23,146 nt of DNA from Bacillota bacterium. Lineage in GTDB: Bacteria; Bacillota_E; RBS10-35; JAJYVN01. Shown piece by piece: positions 7,282 to 14,748 of the stretch; position 1 is the first letter of the stretch, and every line of letters begins with the position of its first letter. A program made the translations under genes and the position numbers. The stretch lies in contig JAJZWQ010000032.1 in assembly GCA_021846605.1 (NCBI GenBank), positions 1-23,146 of the forward strand, read 5' to 3'. The notes under the pieces are model-generated. The model did not search any database, had not been told where the DNA came from, and saw only the letters and a list, made by a program, of their open reading frames with translations.

Positions 7282-7415
7282 GGAGACACATCATGAGGTG
7301 ACGGTCTGCCACTCTATCATGACAGACGCGACCGAGACCGGCCGCGCGACAGGCCCCCCTCTACCTGCCGGAGGGCTCGCATCCGGCACCGGCGGGCTCC
7401 TACCTGGCGGCACTG

Positions 7416-7994
7416 GTGTTGACGGCCACGCTGACGGGGGCCAGCCCGCTGGAGCTGCCCGCACCGACCGTGCAGGCCTCCACTGGCGGCGCCGCCACCC
7501 CCGTCGAACTCGATCCCGGGGAAGTGGCGTTCCTCCAGGGGGTGGCCGCCGCGACTGTCGCCGCCGAGCCCGGGCGCCCGCGTCCGGCGCCGGCCGAGCC
7601 CGACCCCGCGGACATCGCGCTCGAGCTGCTGCGGGAGAGCGCGCTCTTCGACGGGGCCGCGGCGGCGGACGTGGCGGGCTTCGCCGCGCGCAACCCCCCG
7701 CGGCCGCTGCCGGCTGGCAGCGTCCTCTTCGCGGCCGGACAGCGCGACGACACGGCCCACATCGTCCTGGACGGCGTGCTGGAGGTGTGCGGCGCCGACG
7801 GGTCGACCCGGCGGCCGTCTCCCGGCCGCGTGGCCATGGCCGCCACCCTTGGCGCGGAGGCGCTCTTGGGGGAGCCCCATCGGGAGACCGCCGTTCTGCG
7901 GACCCCGGGGCACGCCGTTCCAGTCACCCTGCCCGCCCTGGGGGCCTTCGCCGGGCTGGCCGCGCGCGTCCGGAACAACGCCCGTGGGCTCTGA
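7416..7994 (+). CDS. Cyclic nucleotide-binding-domain protein, 5' end uncertain
   Basis: A 192-residue frame from GTG 7416. Residues about 70-180 resemble a CRP-type cyclic nucleotide-binding domain: LRESALFDGAAAADVAGFA, then PRPLPAGSVLFAAGQRDDTA and HIVLDGVLEV. Instead of the usual phosphate-binding cassette there is GAEALLGEPHRETAV, a degenerate match, so ligand binding is doubtful. No DNA-binding HTH follows. The same frame is open upstream to a TGA at 7320 and reads plausibly as protein (APLYLPEGSHPAPAG), but it has no ATG/GTG/TTG and no ribosome site. This is exactly where composition switches from the lower-GC island back to very GC-rich DNA. The gene may have lost its original 5' end at the island boundary. 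The rhodanese gene follows after 115 bases. Confidence 0.6.
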   Translation: MLTATLTGASPLELPAPTVQASTGGAATPVELDPGEVAFLQGVAAATVAAEPGRPRPAPAEPDPADIALELLRESALFDGAAAADVAGFAARNPPRPLPAGSVLFAAGQRDDTAHIVLDGVLEVCGADGSTRRPSPGRVAMAATLGAEALLGEPHRETAVLRTPGHAVPVTLPALGAFAGLAARVRNNARGL

Positions 7995-8008
7995 TCTGAC
8001 CGGTAGGT

Positions 8009-8034
8009 CGTTCCTCCCGCCAGCGGGAGGAACG
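8009..8034. repeat. Perfect 12-bp inverted repeat
   Basis: CGTTCCTCCCGC and GCGGGAGGAACG flank a 2-base centre, forming a strong hairpin 15 bases after the cNBD gene stop and before the rhodanese gene. No T-run follows, so it is a weak terminator candidate. The right arm is identical to the rplY ribosome-site sequence at 8758-8769, so the left arm is complementary to that site. Confidence 0.5.
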
Positions 8035-8109
8035 GCTACACTGGAGGCCGTACTGTGTCCCTGGAAGGGTCCGTTCCGGCACGGGGGCGGACCAAAGGGA
8101 GGTCGGGAG

Positions 8110-8511
8110 ATGGCCCTGACGTTTGCCCAGATGGTGGCCGAAGCGCGCGCCAACGTGGCGGGGATCAGTCCGGAGGAGGCGCGGCGGCGCGTCCAGGCCC
8201 ATCCCAACACCCTGTTGCTCGACGTCCAGGACAGCAAGGACGTGGAGGCCTGCGGCCTGATTCCGGGCGCCGTGCCCATCTCGCTGGGCATGCTGGCGAT
8301 CCGGGCCGACCGGGAACTGCCCGAGCAGTTCCGCGACCCGCGCCTGGAGGACCGCGCGCGGCCGGTGATCGTCACCTGCGGGGCCGGAGGACAGGCGGCG
8401 CTGGGGGCGTACCAGCTCAAGCAGATGGGCTTCACCAATGTCGCCTTCATCGATGGCGGCATGCAGGCATGGAAGGACGCCGGGCTGCCCACCGAACCCT
8501 TTCACGCCTGA
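8110..8511 (+). CDS. Rhodanese-like sulfurtransferase domain protein
   Basis: A single-domain rhodanese of 133 residues. The CH2A-type signature is LLLDVQDSKDVEACGLIPGAVPISL (in parts, residues 35-59). The active loop TCGAGGQAA places the catalytic Cys at residue 90, followed by QLKQMGFTNVAFIDGGMQAW, typical of the family C-terminus. Such proteins move sulfane sulfur to acceptors in the cytoplasm. ATG 8110 has GGGAGGTCGGGAG before it, a strong ribosome site. A clear terminator follows, so the cNBD gene plus this gene probably form one short unit separate from rplY. No cysteine desulfurase or thiolation gene lies nearby, so the physiological acceptor is unknown. Confidence 0.92.
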   Translation: MALTFAQMVAEARANVAGISPEEARRRVQAHPNTLLLDVQDSKDVEACGLIPGAVPISLGMLAIRADRELPEQFRDPRLEDRARPVIVTCGAGGQAALGAYQLKQMGFTNVAFIDGGMQAWKDAGLPTEPFHA

Positions 8512-8593
8512 TGCCGCGGGCCACCCGTCCGCGGCGCCGCTCCAGCGCCTGCTCGCCCCGCGCCCCTCGCGTGCAAGGGGTCGATGGTGTCCA

Positions 8594-8631
8594 GCGGGTG
8601 GCGCCGCCAGCCGGCGGTGCCACCCGCTTTT
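8594..8631 (+). terminator. Intrinsic terminator after rhodanese gene
   Basis: A 15-bp stem with one G-T wobble (8594-8608 with 8613-8627), loop AGCC, immediately followed by TTTT. It ends the rhodanese transcript 83 bases after the stop codon and lies just before the rplY promoter. Confidence 0.82.
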
Positions 8632-8664
8632 GGCGGGGTGCCGCGGACACCCTGCGCTCCCAGG

Positions 8665-8692
8665 TTGACACTCCTTCCCCCACCGGCATAAA
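8665..8692 (+). promoter_or_regulatory. Sigma-A promoter of rplY-pth-mfd
   Basis: TTGACA at 8665-8670 (perfect -35), a 16-base spacer, then CATAAA at 8687-8692 (4 of 6 to TATAAT). It lies between a terminator and rplY, leaving a leader of about 70 bases. The position makes a vegetative promoter for the translation/repair unit likely. Confidence 0.7.
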
Positions 8693-8770
8693 GTCATGGA
8701 TTGCCGGGGCGAAGGGCCGCCGTGGCCTATTGGCGCGCATGCGGTGAGGCGCCGCCGGCGGGAGGAACGC

Positions 8771-9379
8771 ATGATGGCCACAGGCTTCCAGTTGCACGCG
8801 ACCAAGCGCACGCCGGGGCATGCCAACCGAGAGCGGGCCCAGGGACTGGTTCCGGCGGTCCTGTATGGGAAGGGGCTGACGCCCGAGGCCCTGCAGTGCG
8901 ACGCCCACACCTTCGATCTGCTCCTGGCCCAGGGCGGGGCCCACCACCTCCTGACGCTGGAGATCGAGGGGGAGAGCCAGCCCCGGACCGTGGTGCTCAA
9001 GGAGATCCAGCACCACCCCGTCACGCGCCGGGTCCTGCACGTCGATTTTCAGGCGGTCTCGGCCAGCGACCGCATCCACGCGGAGGTGCCCGTGCACCTG
9101 GTGGGCGAGGATCAGGTGGCCAAGGCGGGCGGCCTGCTGCAGGTGTCCCTGCACAGCCTGCGCATCACCTGCCTGCCCGCCGACCTGCCCGAATTCGTGG
9201 CGGCGGACGTCGTGACGCTGCGCCCCGGCGATGTGCTCACCGTGGGGGATCTGGTCATCGATCCGCGGATCACCGTGCTGAACGGGGCCGAGGAGATCGT
9301 GGTCGGCGTGCACCAGCCCCGGACGGCCCAGGCCGAGGCACCGGCCGGAGAGGCGCCGGCAGCGCCCGCCGGAGAGTAG
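8771..9379 (+). CDS. rplY: 50S ribosomal protein L25/Ctc
   Basis: A 202-residue L25/TL5/Ctc protein that binds 5S rRNA in the large subunit. The N-terminal domain has RAQGLVPAVLYGKG and the region around VVLKEIQHHPVTRRVLHVDF. The C-terminal TL5 beta domain (about residues 95-185) includes EVPVHLVGEDQVAKAGGLLQ and a long VxVxDLVIDP stretch. An Ala/Glu/Pro-rich tail follows, as in many long-form Ctc proteins. Two in-frame ATGs (8771, 8774) follow GCGGGAGGAACG; the first is annotated but the second has better spacing. It starts the unit rplY-pth-mfd. In B. subtilis the homologue ctc sits between prs and spoVC, so the SDR-to-rhodanese genes here are an insertion into conserved order. Confidence 0.95.
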   Translation: MMATGFQLHATKRTPGHANRERAQGLVPAVLYGKGLTPEALQCDAHTFDLLLAQGGAHHLLTLEIEGESQPRTVVLKEIQHHPVTRRVLHVDFQAVSASDRIHAEVPVHLVGEDQVAKAGGLLQVSLHSLRITCLPADLPEFVAADVVTLRPGDVLTVGDLVIDPRITVLNGAEEIVVGVHQPRTAQAEAPAGEAPAAPAGE

Positions 9380-9436
9380 GGGCCGCGCCGCCGGCGCGGC
9401 ATCACCAGGGGGGCCAGGCGGACGGAGATCTGGCTG

Positions 9437-9997
9437 GTGGTCGGGCTCGGCAACCCGGGGCCGGAATATGCCAGGACCCGGCACAACGCGGGGTTCGAGG
9501 TCTTGACGTTGCTCGCGCGGCGGCACGGCGGGGCGTTCCGCCGCGCCGGAAGGGGGGAGGTCGCCCGCATCCGCCTGGGCCAGGCGGACGCCGTTCTGCT
9601 CCGACCCCTCACATACATGAACCTCAGCGGGGACGCGGTGGTGCCGCTGGCCCGCCGGCACGGCGTCGACCCCTCCCACATCCTGCTCGTCCACGACGAC
9701 ATGGACCTGCCCCTGGGCCGCCTGCGTCTGCGCCCGGACGGCGGCTCGGGCGGTCACCGCGGCGTGGCCTCCGTGGTGGCCTGCCTGGGGGACGGCGGGT
9801 TTGGGCGCGTCCGCGTGGGGATCGGCCGCCCGCCAGCGGGGGAGGACACGATCGGGTTCGTGCTGGGTGCCATCGGGGCCGAGGAGCGCGCGGTGTGGGA
9901 CGCTGCGCTGGCGCGCGCGGCGGACGCGGTGGAATCCGCCTGCACACTGGGCCTGGAGGCGGCGATGGGGCGCTTCAACCGCGCCGATCCCGCCTAG
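9437..9997 (+). CDS. pth: Peptidyl-tRNA hydrolase
   Basis: Releases tRNA from prematurely dropped peptidyl-tRNA. Visible are GLGNPGPEYARTRHNAGF (Asn6 and catalytic His16), TYMNLSGDAV, VHDDMDLPLGRLRLR with the catalytic-site Asp, and GGSGGHRGVASV. In the last motif most bacterial enzymes have GGHNG; the Asn known from E. coli (N114) is Arg here. The start is odd: no ATG/GTG/TTG lies between the rplY stop and GTG 9437, so the protein begins about two residues later than usual. GGAG at 9424-9427 is 9 bases from this GTG; CTG 9434 is the alternative. At 186 residues it is of normal length. It lies between rplY and mfd, like spoVC in B. subtilis. Confidence 0.93.
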   Translation: MVGLGNPGPEYARTRHNAGFEVLTLLARRHGGAFRRAGRGEVARIRLGQADAVLLRPLTYMNLSGDAVVPLARRHGVDPSHILLVHDDMDLPLGRLRLRPDGGSGGHRGVASVVACLGDGGFGRVRVGIGRPPAGEDTIGFVLGAIGAEERAVWDAALARAADAVESACTLGLEAAMGRFNRADPA

Positions 9998-10024
9998 AGT
10001 CGTTTGCCGGAGGGATCACGGGAA

Positions 10025-13000
10025 TTGGCTTTGCCGATCGACGCCCTGACGGACTGGATGTCGTTGGCCGAGTGCGCTGGCCTGGCCGACGCCCTGCGCC
10101 GCGGCGAGCGGGAACTGGAACTGTCCGGGCTGCCCGCGGCGGCGGCCGTCGCGCTGGGCCTGGTGCTCTGGCGGCGGATGGACCGCCCGCTGGTCCTGCT
10201 GGTGCCCGATTGGCCCACGGCTGAGACGGTGGCGGAATCCGCCGACGCCTGGCTGGGAGGTGCCGCCCTCCGCTTTCCCTCGCGTGAATTCCTCCCGTAC
10301 ACTCTGGTGGCCCAGAGTCCGGAGGTGCACACCCGCCGGCTGGCCACCCTCACCACGCTGGTCCAGGGGCCGGCCGGGCCCCCGCCCGTGCTCGTGCTGC
10401 CGGTGAGCGCGCTGCGGCGGCAACTGCCCCCGCCCGCGCAGTTCGCGGAGGCGGTCCTGCACCTGGCCCCCGGTATGCCCGGGGACCCGCCGGCCCTGGC
10501 CCGCCGCCTGGCCGCCGCCGGGTACCAGCGCCAGTCCCTGGTGGAGGCCCCCGGCACCTTCGCCCAGCGCGGCGGGATCGTCGACGTCTTTCCCGTCACC
10601 GCCGAGGCGCCCCTGCGCGTCGAGTTCGGGCCGGAGGCCGTCACCTCCCTGCGGGCGTTCGCCCCGGACAGCCAGCGCACGCTGGACGAGGTCCCGTCGG
10701 CGCTGGTGGCCCCGGCCCGCGAGGTGCCCGCCGCCGCCGACCTCCCCACGGTCCTTGAGCGCCTGGCCACCGCCCGCGGGGCGCAGGCGGAGCGGCTCGA
10801 CGGCGCGGCGCGCGAGCGGTTGGCCATCCAGGTCGAGGAGGACCTCCAGGGACTGCAGGCGGGGACGGCGCCGGGGCTCTGGGAGAACTACCTGCCGTTC
10901 AGCGCCCAGCCCACCTCCATCCTGGCCTACATCACGACCCGCTGGCCGCGACCGCTCTGTGTGGTGGTCGAGGCGGGGACGGCCATGGAGAGCCTGGGAG
11001 AACTGTCTCGGCACGACGGGCTGCGGTTGGGCGGGTTCCTGGAGGAGGGGCGCATCCTCCCGGCACAGGCGGAGGCCTTCACCCTGCCGGCGGACTTCCG
11101 CGCCGACATCGCCCGCGGGGCGGTCCTTTACGCGGACAGCCTGGGGCGGAGCGTACCCGGCGTGCGGGGCGTAGAGCGCGTGGCCCTGGCGGCGCGCGGC
11201 ACCCCGCCGTTTGCCGGCCAGTGGGCGCTGGCCCTGGATGGGCTGCGGCGCTGGGAGCGGGCCGAGTACCGCACCGTGTGCTGGGTGGGCGGCGCCGAGC
11301 GGGCCCGGCGCCTGGTCCGCGAACTGGATGATGCCGGCCTGCGGGCGGTCGCGGACGAGGGCGGTGCCGGTGAGCTGGCGGCCGGGACCGTCACCGTGCG
11401 CGTGGGGCACATGCCCGCCGGCTTCGAGTTGCCCGGCCTGCGTCTGGCCGTGCTCGGCGAGCAGAACCTCTTCGGCACCCGCCGGCGTCCGGCGCGCGTC
11501 CGGCGCGTCCCCTCCGGCGCCCGCCTGCAGGGGTACGAGGACCTAGGCGTCGGCGACTATGTCGTCCATGTCACCCACGGCATCGGCCAGTATCTGGGCA
11601 CCCAGTCGCTGAGCGTCCAGGGGAAGACGCGGGATTACCTGGTGCTGCGCTACGAGGGGACGGACCGGCTGTATGTCCCCACCGACCAGGTCGGGCTGGT
11701 GCAGAAGTATATCGGCGGCGAGAGCCGGCAGGTCCGGGTGTCCCGGCTCGGGGGGGCGGAGTGGGCCCGGGCCAAACAGCGCGTCAAGGAATCCGTGCAG
11801 AAGATGGCCGAGGAACTCCTGACCCTGTATGCCGCCCGCCAGACGTTGCGGGGCCATGCCTTTGCGCCGGACGGGGACTGGCAGCGCCAGTTCGAGGACG
11901 CGTTCGCCTACGAGGAGACCCCCGACCAGTTGCAGGCCACCGCCGAGATCAAGGCGGACATGGAGCAACCGACGCCCATGGACCGGCTGCTGTGCGGGGA
12001 CGTGGGGTACGGCAAGACCGAGGTGGCCATGCGCGCCGTGTTCAAGGCGGTGGCCGACGGGCGCCAGGTCGCGGTGCTGGTGCCCACCACCATCCTGGCC
12101 GAACAGCACTACCTGACCTTCAGCGAGCGCTTCCGGGACTTCCCCGTCACCATCCGCATGCTCTCCCGCTTCCGCAATCGGCGTGAGCAGGAGGAGACGA
12201 TCACCGCGCTACGCCGCGGCGCCGCGGACATCGTGATCGGCACGCACCGGCTGTTGCAGGGCGACGTCGACTTCAAGAACCTGGGCCTGTTGATCATCGA
12301 CGAGGAGCACCGCTTCGGTGTGGCGCACAAGGAGCGCCTCAAGCAGTTGCGCCAGACGGTGGATGTGCTGTCCATGACGGCGACCCCCATTCCCCGGACC
12401 CTGCACATGGCCATGGCCGGGATCCGCGACATGAGCACGATCACCACGCCGCCCGAGGACCGCTTCCCGGTGGAGACGATGGTGGTGGAGTGGTCGCCCG
12501 CCCTCGTGCGCGAGGCCCTGGGCCGGGAACTGGCACGGCGCGGCCAGGTCTACTACCTGCACAACCGGGTGCAGAGCATCGGCGAGGCGACCGACCGCAT
12601 CCAGGCGCTGGTGCCGCAGGCGGATATCGTCGTGGGGCACGGCCAGATGCAGGAGGACGAGCTGGAACAGGTGATGGCCGAGTTCTGGCGCGGGGAGCAC
12701 CAGGTCCTGCTGGCCACGACGATCATCGAGTCCGGCCTGGACATCCCCAACGCCAACACCGTGATCGTCGAGGACGCCGACCGGCTCGGCCTGGCCCAGC
12801 TGTACCAGATCCGGGGCCGCGTCGGGCGGAGTTCGCGCGTGGCGTACGCCTACTTCACGTACCGGCGGGAGCGCCGCCTGACCGAGATCGCGACCAAGCG
12901 GCTGGAGGCGTTGCGCCAGTTCACCGAACTGGGGTCCGGCTTCAAGATCGCCATGCGCGACCTGGAGATCCGCGGCGCCGGGAACATCCTGGGACCCGAG

Positions 13001-13864
13001 CAGCACGGCTTCGTGGCGGCCGTCGGCTTCGAGCTCTACGCCCAACTGCTGGAGGAGGCCGTCCGCGAACTGCGGGGCGAGCGCAAGGTCCCCCCGACCC
13101 GCCCCACCGTGGAGTTGCGGGTCGACGCCTTCATCGACGACGCCTACATCCCCGAGGCGCAACTCAAGCTCGAGTTCTACAAACGGGTCCACGCCGCGGC
13201 CGACGCCGTGGAACTGGCGGCGGTCGCCGAGGACCTGCGCGACCGCTTCGGGCCCTATCCCGCCGGGGTGGCCAACCTCCTGCGCCTGGGCAACATCGCG
13301 GCGCAGGCGCAGGCGCTGGGCCTGTTGGGGGTCGTCCAGGAGGGCCGCGTGGTGGCGCTGACACTCCCCAACTACGCCAAGGCGGTCCTGGGCGCCTGGC
13401 GGGCACTGCCCGGGTTCTCCCCGCGTCGGCTGCGCGCGCGCGTGCACCCCAAGCCGGTCCTGGAGTTGGCGCTGGACGGCGCCGACGACACCACGGTCCT
13501 GGGGACGGTGGAGGCCTGCCTGGCGGCGCTGGCCGCCGACCCCCAGTTGCGGCAGTGGCAGCAAACGCTGGAGGGCGCGGTCGAGACGGGAGAGGTGGTG
13601 CGCGCGGCGGGAGAACTCGCCCGCCGTGCGCCGCCCCCGGCCCCGCCCCGGCCGCCCAGGGTGCCGGCGCCCGAACCCTCCAGCCGTGCGGCCGACCGCC
13701 TAGCCAGCGCCAGCGGACTGCGGCGTGTGGGTCCGGTGACGCCGACGGCCGCCCCGCCCAAACCGCGCCCGTCGGGCCCGCCTGTGGGCAAGCCCCTGCG
13801 AGCCCGGCCCCCGGCCGGGCTCGTGCTGCCCGGCGGCTCTGCTCCACCGCGCCGCCGCCCCTGA
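10025..13864 (+). CDS. mfd: Transcription-repair coupling factor Mfd
   Basis: An ATP-driven translocase that removes stalled RNA polymerase at DNA lesions and recruits UvrA. At 1279 residues it is longer than the ~1150-1180 of E. coli and B. subtilis. Order: UvrB-like N-terminal modules (about 1-340), CarD-like RNAP-interacting domain (GDYVVHVTHGIGQYLG, near 510-530), helicase motif I LLCGDVGYGKTEVAMRA (about 655-671), DEEH box IIDEEHRFGVAHKERLK (about 757), MTATPIPRTLHMAMAGIRD, and motif VI QIRGRVGRSSR. A C-terminal D7 domain follows, then about 80 extra residues rich in Pro, Ala and Arg. TTG 10025 has GGAGGG 10 bases upstream; an earlier TTG at 10004 precedes that site. No fin/yabK gene lies between pth and mfd, unlike B. 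subtilis. Confidence 0.97.
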   Translation: MALPIDALTDWMSLAECAGLADALRRGERELELSGLPAAAAVALGLVLWRRMDRPLVLLVPDWPTAETVAESADAWLGGAALRFPSREFLPYTLVAQSPEVHTRRLATLTTLVQGPAGPPPVLVLPVSALRRQLPPPAQFAEAVLHLAPGMPGDPPALARRLAAAGYQRQSLVEAPGTFAQRGGIVDVFPVTAEAPLRVEFGPEAVTSLRAFAPDSQRTLDEVPSALVAPAREVPAAADLPTVLERLATARGAQAERLDGAARERLAIQVEEDLQGLQAGTAPGLWENYLPFSAQPTSILAYITTRWPRPLCVVVEAGTAMESLGELSRHDGLRLGGFLEEGRILPAQAEAFTLPADFRADIARGAVLYADSLGRSVPGVRGVERVALAARGTPPFAGQWALALDGLRRWERAEYRTVCWVGGAERARRLVRELDDAGLRAVADEGGAGELAAGTVTVRVGHMPAGFELPGLRLAVLGEQNLFGTRRRPARVRRVPSGARLQGYEDLGVGDYVVHVTHGIGQYLGTQSLSVQGKTRDYLVLRYEGTDRLYVPTDQVGLVQKYIGGESRQVRVSRLGGAEWARAKQRVKESVQKMAEELLTLYAARQTLRGHAFAPDGDWQRQFEDAFAYEETPDQLQATAEIKADMEQPTPMDRLLCGDVGYGKTEVAMRAVFKAVADGRQVAVLVPTTILAEQHYLTFSERFRDFPVTIRMLSRFRNRREQEETITALRRGAADIVIGTHRLLQGDVDFKNLGLLIIDEEHRFGVAHKERLKQLRQTVDVLSMTATPIPRTLHMAMAGIRDMSTITTPPEDRFPVETMVVEWSPALVREALGRELARRGQVYYLHNRVQSIGEATDRIQALVPQADIVVGHGQMQEDELEQVMAEFWRGEHQVLLATTIIESGLDIPNANTVIVEDADRLGLAQLYQIRGRVGRSSRVAYAYFTYRRERRLTEIATKRLEALRQFTELGSGFKIAMRDLEIRGAGNILGPEQHGFVAAVGFELYAQLLEEAVRELRGERKVPPTRPTVELRVDAFIDDAYIPEAQLKLEFYKRVHAAADAVELAAVAEDLRDRFGPYPAGVANLLRLGNIAAQAQALGLLGVVQEGRVVALTLPNYAKAVLGAWRALPGFSPRRLRARVHPKPVLELALDGADDTTVLGTVEACLAALAADPQLRQWQQTLEGAVETGEVVRAAGELARRAPPPAPPRPPRVPAPEPSSRAADRLASASGLRRVGPVTPTAAPPKPRPSGPPVGKPLRARPPAGLVLPGGSAPPRRRP

Positions 13865-13978
13865 TGGCTCAGTTGGGGTGCCGCACGGTCCCCGCCAGCC
13901 GTATCCGCAACCCCGCGCCACGGCGCGACCCGCGCGACGGGGGTGCATGTTCCGGCAGGCGGTGCGGGCCCGTGGCCG

Positions 13979-14012
13979 GCGCGATCCGCGCCCCGCCACG
14001 CGCGGATTGCGC
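13979..14012. terminator. Hairpin between mfd and spoVT
   Basis: GCGCGATCCGCG (13979-13990) pairs with CGCGGATTGCGC (14001-14012), with one wobble and a 10-base loop. No T-run follows. It sits about 115 bases after the mfd stop in the 278-base gap before spoVT and could end mfd transcription. The rest of the gap shows no convincing gene. Confidence 0.4.
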
Positions 14013-14019
14013 GCGGAAT

Positions 14020-14050
14020 GCAAGCTGGTACCGTCCTCCTGGGCACGCTA
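14020..14050 (+). promoter_or_regulatory. Possible sigma-G/sigma-F promoter of spoVT
   Basis: CACGCTA at 14044-14050 matches 6 of 7 of the sigma-G -10 pattern (CATnHTA). The overlapping GGGCACGCTA fits the sigma-F -10 pattern. GCAAG at 14020-14024 is a 4-of-5 match to the -35 element (GHATR). spoVT in B. subtilis is transcribed in the forespore by sigma-G, so the location is right, but the 19-base spacing is long and the match imperfect. Confidence 0.35.
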
Positions 14051-14142
14051 TGGGACGACCCCAGCAACGGCGACGCCGCCGTCGAATGGGCTAGTGGTCT
14101 CTGTCGAACCAGAGGCCGCAGGGACGCAGAGGAGGGGCAGCG

Positions 14143-14694
14143 GTGAAGGCGACGGGCATCGTACGCCGCATTGACGATCTCGGACGGATCGTGATCCCCA
14201 AGGAGATCCGCCGGACGCTGCGGATCCGCGAGGGGGATCCGCTGGAGATCTTTGTGGACCGCGACGGGGAGGTCATCCTCAAGAAGTATTCGCCGATCGG
14301 CGAACTGGCGGACTTCGCGCGCGAGTATGCGGAGAGCCTCCATGACACCGTGGGGCACATCGCGCTCATCAGCGACCGCGACGCGATCATCGCGGTGTCC
14401 GGCGCGCCCAAGAAGGAGTTCCTGGACAAGCGGATCGGGTCCGCCGTGGAGTATGCCATGGAGCGTGGGCAGACCGTGTCCCTGCGCCCGGGGCAGTCCT
14501 CCCCCGGTTCCCTGGCCGGCGAGGACGACGAGGGGCAGTTCTCTTCATACGTGATCGCACCCATCGGCGAGAGCGGCGGGGCGATCGGCGCCGTGATGTT
14601 GGCCAGTCGTGAACCGGGCCCGTCGATGGGCGAGACGGAGGCCAAGCTCGCGGAAACCGCCGCCGGCTTCCTGGCGCGGCAGATGGCGCAGTAG
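14143..14694 (+). CDS. spoVT: Stage V sporulation transcription factor SpoVT
   Basis: A forespore regulator that modulates the sigma-G regulon. The 183 residues match the family length (178 in B. subtilis). An AbrB-type swapped-hairpin DNA-binding domain comes first (VKATGIVRRIDDLGRIVIP, then RTLRIREGDPLEIF). A GAF-like C-terminal domain follows (about 60-180), including DTVGHIALISDRDAIIAVSG and SYVIAPIGESGGAIGAV. GTG 14143 is preceded by GGAGGGGCAGCG. It lies directly downstream of mfd and upstream of a SpoVB/YabM-like gene, the same order as B. subtilis mfd-spoVT-yabM. This is the strongest single indicator that the organism forms endospores. Confidence 0.96.
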   Translation: MKATGIVRRIDDLGRIVIPKEIRRTLRIREGDPLEIFVDRDGEVILKKYSPIGELADFAREYAESLHDTVGHIALISDRDAIIAVSGAPKKEFLDKRIGSAVEYAMERGQTVSLRPGQSSPGSLAGEDDEGQFSSYVIAPIGESGGAIGAVMLASREPGPSMGETEAKLAETAAGFLARQMAQ

Positions 14695-14702
14695 CGGCGG
14701 GC

Positions 14703-14708
14703 TATAAT
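14703..14708 (+). promoter_or_regulatory. Consensus -10 element before flippase-like gene
   Basis: TATAAT stands out in the GC-rich gap after spoVT. No good -35 is present 16-18 bases upstream, where the sequence codes for the SpoVT C-terminus. If used, transcription would start near 14715, only about 30 bases before the flippase start. Confidence 0.4.
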
Positions 14709-14715
14709 GGGCGGC

Positions 14716-14748
14716 ATGCAGCGCTGGGTGCGAAGGACGGCCGCATGA
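14716..14748 (+). other. Possible 10-codon leader ORF
   Basis: ATG 14716 opens a frame coding MQRWVRRTAA that stops at TGA 14746-14748, overlapping the flippase start as ATGA. With the TATAAT at 14703 its ATG would sit at or next to the transcript 5' end, so it could be a leaderless upstream peptide coupled to the flippase. It could equally be chance. Confidence 0.25.

Noticed and set aside
12209..13564. Leftward open frame (451 codons) opposite mfd
   Set aside because: Shadow of the mfd codon pattern; no domain or ribosome site.
12490..14094. Rightward frame overlapping the mfd 3' half
   Set aside because: Out-of-frame Gly/Arg-rich translation of mfd.
13878..14174. 98-codon frame between mfd and spoVT
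   Set aside because: Arg/Pro-rich with no ribosome site; it overlaps the spoVT start and a hairpin.
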